64,000 nt of DNA from Paraburkholderia edwinii (GTDB taxonomy: Bacteria > Pseudomonadota > Gammaproteobacteria > Burkholderiales > Burkholderiaceae): contig NZ_CP080096.1 of the NCBI RefSeq assembly GCF_019428685.1, forward strand, positions 310,001 through 374,000. Direction: 5' to 3'. The position numbers and the translations under genes were made by a program. The notes beneath the pieces are model-generated. The model did no database searches. It saw nothing but the letters and a program-made list of their open reading frames with translations, and was not told the origin of the DNA. Shown piece after piece: positions 33,825 through 41,900 of the stretch. Position 1 is the first letter of the stretch; each line of letters opens with the position of its first letter.

Positions 33825-34457
33825 CTACCGGCGGGCCTCCATCGCCATCCGAACGGCCAGGCCCGTCAATACCGTTCCCATCATCCAGCGCTGCATCGCC
33901 AACCACCTGGGCCGGCGCGCGAGAAACCCGGCGATCGAACCCGCCGTTGTCGCGATTAACGCGTTCACGGTGATACTCACGCCAATCTGTACGAAGCCGA
34001 GTGAGAGCGACTGCCCCAGCACGCTACCGTGCTGCGGATCGATGAACTGCGGCAACAGCGAAAGATAAAGCACTGCAATTTTCGGATTCAGCAGATTCGT
34101 GACGAAGCCCATCATGAACAGCTTGCGCGTGTTGTCGACGGGCAGGTCGCGAACCTGGAATGGCGAGCGTCCGCCCGGCTTCACCGCTTGCCACGCAAGC
34201 CACAGCAGATAGAGCGCACCGCCGAAGCGCAAAGCGTCGTATGCGAACGGCACCGTGAGCAGCAGCGCGGTGATGCCAAATGCCGCACACACCATATAGA
34301 CGATGAATCCGAGCGCGACCCCACCCAGCGAAATGAGCCCCGCGGTGCGGCCCTGGCAGATCGACCGTGACACCAGGTAGATCATGTTCGGGCCCGGCGT
34401 AAGCGCGATACCCAGTGCGACGAGGCCGAAGGCTAACAGTGAGGTGTAGTGAGGCAT
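33825..34457 (-). CDS. LysE/RhtB-family amino-acid or small-molecule exporter
   Basis: A 210-residue six-helix inner-membrane exporter with the family signature GIALTPGPNMIYLVSRSICQGRTAGLISLGG and the later NLLNPKIAVLYLSLLPQFI. The family exports amino acids, homoserine lactones or related compounds. ATG 34457 follows GGAGAC; upstream frame is non-coding. It is the third gene of a same-strand series TauE/SafE (35828) - AhpD-like (35055) - LysE with gaps of 29 and 58 bp, probably one operon under the divergent LysR at 35959. Confidence 0.92.
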   Translation of the reverse strand: MPHYTSLLAFGLVALGIALTPGPNMIYLVSRSICQGRTAGLISLGGVALGFIVYMVCAAFGITALLLTVPFAYDALRFGGALYLLWLAWQAVKPGGRSPFQVRDLPVDNTRKLFMMGFVTNLLNPKIAVLYLSLLPQFIDPQHGSVLGQSLSLGFVQIGVSITVNALIATTAGSIAGFLARRPRWLAMQRWMMGTVLTGLAVRMAMEARR

Positions 34458-34515
34458 GGCATGTCTCCAGGACAGGATTGCGGGAGTGTCCAGGCGCGCG
34501 CCGCGGTTCGCGCGC

Positions 34516-35055
34516 TTACTCGACAGGCGGAAAGTCGACTTCAGTGCCGTTGATACGGTTGAAGGTATTGGTGAAGATGCCAAGCGCCATGGTCAGCGAG
34601 ATCTCCGCCAGTTGCGCGTCGGTGTAGCCTGCCGCACGGATGGCCTTGAACTCCTCCTCGCTGATCGTGCCGCTCGTGGTATGCAAGTGGGACACGAAGC
34701 GCACCAGCGCATCACGCCTGGCGTCACCCGAAGGCCGCCCCGCGCGAATGGCGCGCAGCGCTTCGACCGGCAGGCCCACCAGTTTGCCCACGAAGCTGTG
34801 CGCGGCCACGCACACATCGCAACCGGTCTTCTCACTGACTAACAGCTTGATCGTTTCGTGCTCTTGCCGGCTCAGGCCGCCCGAGTTCAATGTGCCTTGC
34901 GCGTCGAGCACCGCGGCCAGAGACGCCGGTAAAAGATAGCCCAACGCGGCGTATGTATTGGGCACGCGGCCACCGGAAATCTTCTTCACCCGCGCGTAGA
35001 TATCGGCAGTGGCGCCGGTGGCGGACGTGATGTCGGGAATAGCGATACGGCTCAT
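34516..35055 (-). CDS. AhpD-like / carboxymuconolactone-decarboxylase-family protein
   Basis: A 179-residue helical protein with the AhpD redox site: Glu and Lys in LSRQEHETIKLLVSEKTGCDVCVAAHS, giving the CxxC plus His arrangement used by alkylhydroperoxidases. It ends TNTFNRINGTEVDFPPVE, a signature of a peroxidase-related subgroup. ATG 35055 is preferred; the frame runs far upstream without coding character. It likely reduces organic peroxides or other electrophiles. A close paralogue is encoded at 46647. Middle gene of the putative TauE-AhpD-LysE operon. Confidence 0.93.
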   Translation of the reverse strand: MSRIAIPDITSATGATADIYARVKKISGGRVPNTYAALGYLLPASLAAVLDAQGTLNSGGLSRQEHETIKLLVSEKTGCDVCVAAHSFVGKLVGLPVEALRAIRAGRPSGDARRDALVRFVSHLHTTSGTISEEEFKAIRAAGYTDAQLAEISLTMALGIFTNTFNRINGTEVDFPPVE

Positions 35056-35084
35056 GATGAAACCCTTCAATAGGCGGTTACGAC

Positions 35085-35828
35085 TCAGGAAAACGGATGC
35101 AGCGTCAGTTCGAGGCCCAGGACCACGAGAAAGAGGAGAAAGCAGCGGCGGAAGGTTGTCGGGCTGATCTTCTGCCGCACGATCGAGCCGAGCCACATTC
35201 CGGCGAGAGAGGGAACGACAGCCAGCAGCGACAGACCGACCTGGTCGAGCCGGAACGCGCCATGGGTCAGGAGCCCACCGGCGAGCGCAATCGTGGAGAC
35301 GGTGAACGAAAGGCCGAGCGCTTGCACCAGTTCGTCTTTCTGAAGACCCAACGACTGCAAATAAGGCACCGCCGGAATCACGAAGACGCCGGTAGCGCCG
35401 GTCACCACCCCACTGGCAATGCCGACGATGGGTGAAAGCCAGGGCTCGGCCCGTTTCGAAATGGACAGCGTCGGCGAAAGCAGTGCATAGGCCGCATAGG
35501 CAATCAGCGCGATTCCTAAAGCACGGGCCGACCAGACGGGATTGACGACGACCAGCAGTCGCGTCCCCAGAACGGTACTGATCACAATGCAGAGCATCAT
35601 GACCCACAGCCGCCGCATAAGGCGGAGTTTGTCCGGCCCAACCAGTAATTGCCACACGTTGGTGACGAACGACGGAACGACGAGGATCGCCGCCGCCGTC
35701 AGCGGCGACATGACAGCCCCGAGTACGCCCGTGGCAACCGTGGGCAAGCCCATTCCGGTCACCCCTTTCACCACACCGGCTCCGAGAAACGTGGCAAAGA
35801 GCAGGCAGAACAATTCAAAGGTCGTCAT
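35085..35828 (-). CDS. TauE/SafE-family (TSUP) membrane transporter
   Basis: A 247-residue permease of eight helices in two related halves, each opening with the family Gly motif (FLGAGVVKGVTGMGLPTVATGVLG and GIASGVVTGATGVFVIPAVPYLQSLGL). TSUP proteins move sulfite, sulfoacetate, sulfolactate or other organic anions across the inner membrane. ATG 35828 is chosen rather than the TTG four codons upstream. First gene of the putative three-gene unit, divergent from the LysR gene with 130 bp between them that contains a perfect palindrome. Confidence 0.9.
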   Translation of the reverse strand: MTTFELFCLLFATFLGAGVVKGVTGMGLPTVATGVLGAVMSPLTAAAILVVPSFVTNVWQLLVGPDKLRLMRRLWVMMLCIVISTVLGTRLLVVVNPVWSARALGIALIAYAAYALLSPTLSISKRAEPWLSPIVGIASGVVTGATGVFVIPAVPYLQSLGLQKDELVQALGLSFTVSTIALAGGLLTHGAFRLDQVGLSLLAVVPSLAGMWLGSIVRQKISPTTFRRCFLLFLVVLGLELTLHPFS

Positions 35829-35917
35829 AGAGAGGCACAACGTAAAAGGTCGGGGTATTCACATAGCAGGCATTACATCTCCCGCAGGGAGCTGGCACAA
35901 TGCGGTTTTTCCGATAC

Positions 35918-35940
35918 TTCCTTCGGATCTGCCGAAGGAA
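35918..35940. promoter_or_regulatory. Palindromic operator TTCCTTCGG-N5-CCGAAGGAA
   Basis: Perfect 9-bp arms around ATCTG, placed 18 bp before the LysR start and 90 bp from the divergent TauE/SafE start. A symmetric site in a LysR/target divergent region is the expected place for autoregulation and target control. It could also form an mRNA hairpin near the LysR ribosome site. Confidence 0.6.
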
Positions 35941-35958
35941 AACTGTCTGGATGAGCGA

Positions 35959-36855
35959 ATGAGATTCGATCTTGCGGATCTGCAGCTGTTCGTTTGCGTG
36001 GTCGAAGCCGGCAGCATTACAGCCGGGGCACGACAGGCCAATCTGGCATTGGCGTCGGCAAGCGAGCGCATCAGTAACATCGAATCCGATGCCGGTGTCG
36101 CTCTGCTGGAACGAAGCCGCAAGGGCGTGGTAACCACCGAGGCGGGAGAGGCATTAGCGCACCATGCGCGTCTGATACTTCGACAGCACAGCCTGTTGCA
36201 GGGAGAACTGCGCGACTTCGGTACCGGCGCACGCGGGACGTTGCTGCTGTACGCGAACACGGCAGCGTTGATGAGTCTCCTGCCGCAGAGACTCGCGCCG
36301 TGGCTGGCTCAGCGTCCGCGCCTGAATATCGATCTGAGAGAGCGTACGAGTGCCGAGATTGTTAAGTTGATCAACGCGGGCCTCGCCGAAGCGGGCGTTG
36401 TGTCAGATGCGGTCAACCCCACAGGTCTCACCATCCAGCCCGTCGCGAGCGACCATCTCGTTCTGATCGTTCCTGTTGCGCACCGACTCGCGGAATCGAA
36501 GGCAGTCTGCTTTGCCGATATCACGGATGAACAGTTTATTGGCCTCGAAGCCGGGAGCGCGCTTCAGGACCATATCGACGAACAGGCTGCCAATCTGCAC
36601 AAGACGCTAAAAGTCCGTATCCGTATGAAAAGCTTCGAGGGATCGTGCCAGATGGTGTCGCAGGGAGTGGGAGTAGCGATCATTCCAAGGGAGGTCGCGA
36701 AGCGCTTTCGACGCGGATATCCGTTCAAAACTATAACGATTAGCGATAGCTGGGCACGCAGACGGCTTTGCCTGTGCTTCCAGCAATGGGACACGCTATC
36801 TGCGCCGATGCAAAGCCTGCTGACGCACCTCGGCGGCGGCGCGCAAACGCCGTAG
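35959..36855 (+). CDS. LysR-family transcriptional regulator
   Basis: A 298-residue LTTR: winged helix MRFDLADLQLFVCVVEAGSITAGARQANLALASASERISNIE, linker helix, then effector domain with GTLLLYANTAALMSLLPQRL and MVSQGVGVAIIPRE. ATG 35959 follows GGATGAG; an earlier in-frame region has no coding character. The divergent neighbour is the TauE/SafE-AhpD-LysE unit and the palindrome between them is the likely binding site. The downstream convergent AKR gene is a less likely target. Effector unknown, perhaps an aromatic or sulfonated anion given the neighbours. Confidence 0.92.
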   Translation: MRFDLADLQLFVCVVEAGSITAGARQANLALASASERISNIESDAGVALLERSRKGVVTTEAGEALAHHARLILRQHSLLQGELRDFGTGARGTLLLYANTAALMSLLPQRLAPWLAQRPRLNIDLRERTSAEIVKLINAGLAEAGVVSDAVNPTGLTIQPVASDHLVLIVPVAHRLAESKAVCFADITDEQFIGLEAGSALQDHIDEQAANLHKTLKVRIRMKSFEGSCQMVSQGVGVAIIPREVAKRFRRGYPFKTITISDSWARRRLCLCFQQWDTLSAPMQSLLTHLGGGAQTP

Positions 36856-36878
36856 CCGCGCCGCCGGAAGTTCGATCG

Positions 36879-37700
36879 CTACGCGCCAAAGGTTTCCGGG
36901 TTCGGTCCGAGGCGCTCGTCGCGATTCAACGTCGCGATGGATGCCATATCGCTAGCGTCCAGCGCGAAATCGAACACATCGAGATTGCTTCGAATGCGGC
37001 TTGGCGTGACTGACTTCGGGATAACGACGAACCGGTTATCAAGATGCCAGCGAATGACAACCTGCGCTGCCGTCTTACCGTGCTTTGCGGCGATTCGCTC
37101 AATCTCGGCGTTAGCAAGCGCGCGATTCTGTGCCAATGGACTCCATGCCTGGGTGAGAACGCCGAGCCGATTGTGAGTCTCCCGCATCTCGCGTTGCTGC
37201 AGGTACGGATGCAGCTCGATCTGATTGATGACAGGCGCGACACCTGTCTCGTCAATGAGGCGCCGCAAATGCGCCGATGTAAAGTTGGATACGCCGATTG
37301 AGCGCGCCAATCCCTCACGCCGCAGCTCGATCATGGCTTTCCAGGTTTCGACGAACAGGTCATGGCGAGGAACCGGCCAATGAATGAGCAGCAGGTCCAC
37401 GTTGTCCAGCTTCAGTCGCTCAAGGCTTTTCTGAAATGCCGGCCGAACGTTCTCCTTCCCGTGCGCGTCATTCCAGATTTTCGTCGTCACGAAGACGAGC
37501 TCGCGTGACACGCCGCTCTCGCGAAGCCCGGCGCCGACCGCTTCTTCGTTGCCGTATATGGAAGCCGTATCAATGTGCCGGTAGCCAGCCTGGAGCGCTT
37601 CGCGCACAGCCGTCACCGTATCCTGCGGGCTCGCCTGCCAGACACCCAGGCCAAGCTGGGGAATGCTACGACCGTCGTTGAGAATGAGCTCATGGTGCAT
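36879..37700 (-). CDS. Aldo/keto reductase, 2,5-diketogluconate-reductase-like
   Basis: A 273-residue AKR of the DkgA/DkgB (AKR5) type. The tetrad is seen in HIDTASIYGNEEAVG (Asp, Tyr), VFVTTKIWND (Lys) and VDLLLIHWPVP (His); NQIELHPYLQQ and VIPKSVTPSRIRSNLDVFDF line the active site and NADPH phosphate pocket. Reduces small dicarbonyls such as methylglyoxal or diketogluconate. ATG 37700 has CGGAGA upstream with good spacing; the frame continues upstream but without that signal. It is convergent with the LysR gene and the last of three AKR genes in the window. Confidence 0.92.
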   Translation of the reverse strand: MHHELILNDGRSIPQLGLGVWQASPQDTVTAVREALQAGYRHIDTASIYGNEEAVGAGLRESGVSRELVFVTTKIWNDAHGKENVRPAFQKSLERLKLDNVDLLLIHWPVPRHDLFVETWKAMIELRREGLARSIGVSNFTSAHLRRLIDETGVAPVINQIELHPYLQQREMRETHNRLGVLTQAWSPLAQNRALANAEIERIAAKHGKTAAQVVIRWHLDNRFVVIPKSVTPSRIRSNLDVFDFALDASDMASIATLNRDERLGPNPETFGA

Positions 37701-38038
37701 GGCGTCTCCGTTTAGTCGAGGTACACGACGCCGCGTGGGCGTTGTGAAACTGATCATTTGCTCTCTCCAGTCGAAAACCAACATGGAGCGTGATTCTCGA
37801 TTTTAAGAACGCGGCGACCGTTATTCACGATATCGGGAGTACATAGATGCGATACGTAGGTATCGACGACAATGTCGATGCTGGAGTGGGGCGACGTATC
37901 CGTTCGCGTGCAGTTCGATATCCTACAAAAACGTGCAAAAGTATAAATTTCGGACGTCGTATCTCTGTAGCATACCTTGCATTAATCTTGTTCCTGAAAA
38001 CGCTGACTGACTGATCCGCAGCGATTCAAGGAGATATC
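37701..38038. other. Divergent intergenic region before the response-regulator gene
   Basis: No supported gene. It holds the promoters of the AKR and the response regulator, two nested inverted repeats at 37850-37879 (listed separately), and an A/T-rich segment around 37925-37960 ahead of the regulator gene. Confidence 0.6.
37850..37879. promoter_or_regulatory. Paired inverted repeats CGATAC-N4-GTATCG and ATCGAC-N6-GTCGAT
   Basis: CGATAC (37850-37855) pairs with GTATCG (37860-37865); ATCGAC (37862-37867) pairs with GTCGAT (37874-37879). The overlapping palindromes lie about 160 bp before the response-regulator start, as expected of an operator, possibly for the regulator itself. Confidence 0.4.
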
Positions 38039-38761
38039 GTGGTGATGCAAACGTCGAATTGGAACGAATCCAAACCCCGGTCATCGTTGGTTTTCATCGC
38101 CGATGACGATTCGCAGACAAGGGAAGCGATCGCGTCGTTGTTGAAATCGATCGGCGTCGGGACGCAACTTTTTTCCCAGGCAAACGACCTGCTCATCGAG
38201 CTTGAAAAGCTCCCGCCTGACTCTCCCGGCTTCCCAAACTGCCTGATACTCGATGTGCGAATGCCAACCATGGGCGGCCTCGAGGCGCAAACACGCCTGG
38301 CGCAAGCCAAAGTGCGGATTCCGATCATTTTTGTTACCGCCTACAGCGACGTGATAATGAGCGTGCATGCGATGAAGGCCGGCGCATACGATTTCCTGCC
38401 TAAGCCATTCAGAGGGCAGACGCTGCTCGATACGGTAGTGTCGGCGCTCGCGTACGACGAGGCGCGCCGTGGGCTCGATTGCGTCCAGCGGGAGCTGAAC
38501 GGCCGTTACGCATCGTTGACCGCGCGCGAGAAGGCCATCCTGACGCTGATCGCGCGCGGCTTGCTGAACAAGCAGATCGCATGGGAACTCGGGGTCAGCG
38601 AAATTACCGTCAAGGTCAATCGCGCGCAGCTGATGCGCAAGATGAAGGCCACCTCAGTCGCTGAGCTGATCAAGATGGAAGACCGACTCAGCGCGGGGGA
38701 ATCGCTCTCTCTGCACTCGGCGGAACCCGTCGGTCAAAGCGGGGCGCCGAGCTGGATGTAA
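38039..38761 (+). CDS. FixJ-type response regulator
   Basis: A 240-residue two-component regulator. The receiver has acidic ADDD near residue 21, phospho-acceptor Asp72 in CLILDVRMP, Thr in VTAYSD and Lys in FLPKPF. The LuxR/FixJ helix-turn-helix follows (SLTAREKAILTLIARGLLNKQIAWELGVSEITVKVNRAQLMRKM). GTG 38039 and GTG 38042 both follow AGGAGATATC; ATG 38045 is spaced too far. It precedes the 1852-residue histidine-kinase protein on the same strand with a 224-bp gap, so it is its probable partner. A paralogue is at 57828. Target genes unknown. Confidence 0.9.
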   Translation: MVMQTSNWNESKPRSSLVFIADDDSQTREAIASLLKSIGVGTQLFSQANDLLIELEKLPPDSPGFPNCLILDVRMPTMGGLEAQTRLAQAKVRIPIIFVTAYSDVIMSVHAMKAGAYDFLPKPFRGQTLLDTVVSALAYDEARRGLDCVQRELNGRYASLTAREKAILTLIARGLLNKQIAWELGVSEITVKVNRAQLMRKMKATSVAELIKMEDRLSAGESLSLHSAEPVGQSGAPSWM

Positions 38762-38985
38762 CGTATCGATCTGTCACGGGCAGGACACCTGCACACTCGT
38801 CAGCGACGACCCCAGGCATACCCAACCGCCTCGCAAACCAGGCGGCATGTGCCGCTGTCCGCCGTCGCATACTGAACCCCGCGACGCGGTCCATGTGGCA
38901 AACTGATCATTGCCGCCTGGCGGGTGTTCGCACATCCATTCTTTTCGCCTGAATCCGGCAATGGCCCGATGAAGGAAATCGACAG

Positions 38986-41900
38986 ATGAATACGTCGATT
39001 CAACTCGACGCGGATGGAGATCGTCACTGGCGAACGCTGCAGCAGGACAATGAACGCGTCCTGCGGCGCGGCTGGCGTGTGAATGACGCTGGCCAGCGGA
39101 CTTCCGTGTTGCTGGTTTCGCCCGCCGTCGAGCAGCCGTTGCCCGCAACCCTCGATCGTCTCGCTCACGAATGCCGGTTGAAGGATGAACTCGATGGTGC
39201 GTGGGCAGTGCGGCCACTCGAGCTTCGTCGTGCATACGGCCAGACCATGCTGGTGCTCGAAGATCCCGGCGGCCATCCGCTCGACGGCCTGTCCGGCGCG
39301 CCGATGGCGCTGGAAACCTTCCTGCGCCTCGCCATCGGCATGGCCACGGCGCTGACCGGCATGCACCAGCGCGGCCTCATCCACAAGGACATCAAGCCCG
39401 CGAACATCTTCGTGAACTGCACGAACGGAGAGGTCAGGCTGACCGGTTTCGGTATTGCATCGCGACTGGCGCGCGAACGGCAGGCGCCCGAGCCGCCGGA
39501 AACCATCGCGGGCAGCCTCGCCTACATGGCGCCCGAGCAGACCGGGCGGATGAACCGCTCGATCGACTCCCGTAGTGACCTCTACTCGCTGGGCGTCACC
39601 CTTTACCAGATGCTCACGGGCGAGCTCCCTTTCACGGCCTCCGATCCGATGGAGTGGGTCCACTGCCATATTGCGCGCAAGCCGGCAGCGCCGAACTGGC
39701 GGTTCGCAACAGTGCCGCGTCAAGTGTCCAGCATCGTCATGAAGCTCCTCGAAAAGACCGCCGAGGAACGCTACCAGACGGCGGCCGGTGTCGAGCGCGA
39801 TTTGCGGCGCTGTCTGACCGAATGGCAAACCAGACACATCATCGATGAATTTCCGCTCGGCGAACGCGATACGCCGGACCGGCTCATGATTCCCGAGAAG
39901 TTGTACGGGCGCGAGAAAGAGGTCGGCACCTTGCTCGCTTCGTTCGATCGCGTGGTCGCCGGGACGAGGCCGGTACTGGTGCTCGTCTCCGGATACGCGG
40001 GAATCGGCAAATCGTCTGTCGTCAACGAACTCCACAAATCGCTCGTGCCGCCGCGCGGTCTTTTTGCATCGGGCAAATTCGACCAATACAAGCGTGACAT
40101 CCCCTACTCCACTTTGGCGCAAGCTTTTCAGAGCCTGATACGCCCGCTGCTGAGCAAGAGCGAAACGGAACTGGCCAGATGGCGCGGCGCGCTTCGCGAC
40201 GCGGTGGGTCCGAACGGAAGGCTCGTGGTCGACCTCATCCCGGAGTTGAAGCTCATCATCGGAGAACAGCCGCCCGTCGCGGATCTTCCGCCACAGGACG
40301 CGCAGCGCCGATTCCAGCTGGTGTTTCGGCGGTTTATCGCCGTGTTCGCCCGGCCGGAACACCCGCTTGCCCTATTCCTTGACGATTTGCAGTGGCTGGA
40401 CGCGGCCACGCTCGACCTGCTCGAACATCTGCTGGGCCGGACGGACATGCAGCATCTGATGCTGATCGGCGCGTACCGCGACAACGAGGTCAATCCTGCC
40501 CATCCGTTGATGCGCAAGCTGGAAGCGATCCGCCAGGCTGGCGGGAAAGTGCAGGAAATCGTCCTTGCTCCCCTGACGCGTGAAGACATGGAGCAACTGA
40601 TCCGCGATTCTCTTCACTGCGATCCGGGCCCTTCCATTTCGCTGGCACAACTGCTGCACGAGAAAACCGCGGGTAATCCGTTTTTTGCAATCCAGTTCCT
40701 TTCCTCGCTTGCCGAAGAGGGCCTGCTCACCTTCGATCATGGCGAGGCGCGCTGGTCGTGGGACCTGAAGAGGATCCACACCAAGGGTTACACCGACAAC
40801 GTGGTGGACCTGATGGTGGCCAAGTTAGGTCGCCTGCCCACGCAGACGCAAACGGCGTTACAACGATTCGCGTGCCTCGGGAACACTGCAGCGTTCGCCA
40901 TGCTCAGCATGATCTTCGAGAACGGCGACGAGGAGATGCACGCCCGGCTTTGGGAAGCGGTTCGAGCCGGGCTCGTGTTCCGCTCGGAGGAGTCTTACCG
41001 GTTCCTCCACGATCGCGTCCAGGAAAGCGCGTATTCGCTGATCCCGGATAACGCGCGTGCCGGGACGCATCTCCAGATAGGCCGGTTGCTTGAAACGAAA
41101 ATACCTGCGGAAAAGCGGGAAGAAGCGATCTTCGAAATCGTCAATCAGCTCAATCTCGGCTTTGAGCTCATCACCTCTCTCAAGGAGCGCGAAGACCTGG
41201 CGGAGCTCAACCTGATAGCGGGCAAGCGCGCCAAAGCATCGACCGCCTATGCTTCGGCATGCAAATATCTTTCCTTTGCCATGTCCCTGGTTGGCGAGCA
41301 CCGATGGGACGACCGTTATGAGCTGGCGTTCGCCATCTGGTTCGAGCGCGCCGAGTGTGAATTCCTCAATGGAAAATTCGAAGAGGCCGAACGATTAATT
41401 TCGAGGCTTTTTGCCAAAAGCACGTCCAGAATCGATAACGCGTCGGTTTGCCGACTCAAGATCGATCTCGATGTCATGAAGTCGGAATACGCGAGCGCGG
41501 TCAGCTGCGCGCTCGAGTGCCTGCGTCTGTTCGGCATCGACATGCCGTCACATCCGACTCCCGAAGAGGTGCAGGCGGAATACGAGGAAGTCTGGAAGAA
41601 CCTCAATGGCCGGTCGATCGAGAGCCTGGTCGACTTGCCGCTCATGACCGACCCCGAGATGCTGGCGGCCATGAGCGTGCTGTCGGCGCTGACCGCGCCG
41701 GCGATTTTCACCAACGACGAACTGAACCGCCTGCACACCTGCCGCATGGTGAGCCTCACTTTGCTGCATGGCTCGAGTGGTGCGGCGACGCATAGCTATG
41801 CCGGGTTCGGGACGATGCTGGGTCCGCACTTCGGGCGCTATCCGGACGGTTATCGATTCGGAAAGCTTGCCTGCGATCTCGTCGAGAAGCACGGATTCGC

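Noticed and set aside
38826..38845. CCGCCT-N8-AGGCGG hairpin after the response-regulator gene
   Set aside because: Only six base pairs and no T-run; not convincing as a terminator.
38800..40362. Long open frame (520 codons) on the minus strand opposite the giant kinase gene
   Set aside because: It has Arg/His-rich, biased composition and no recognisable domain, while the plus strand carries clear kinase and ATPase motifs; a codon-bias shadow.
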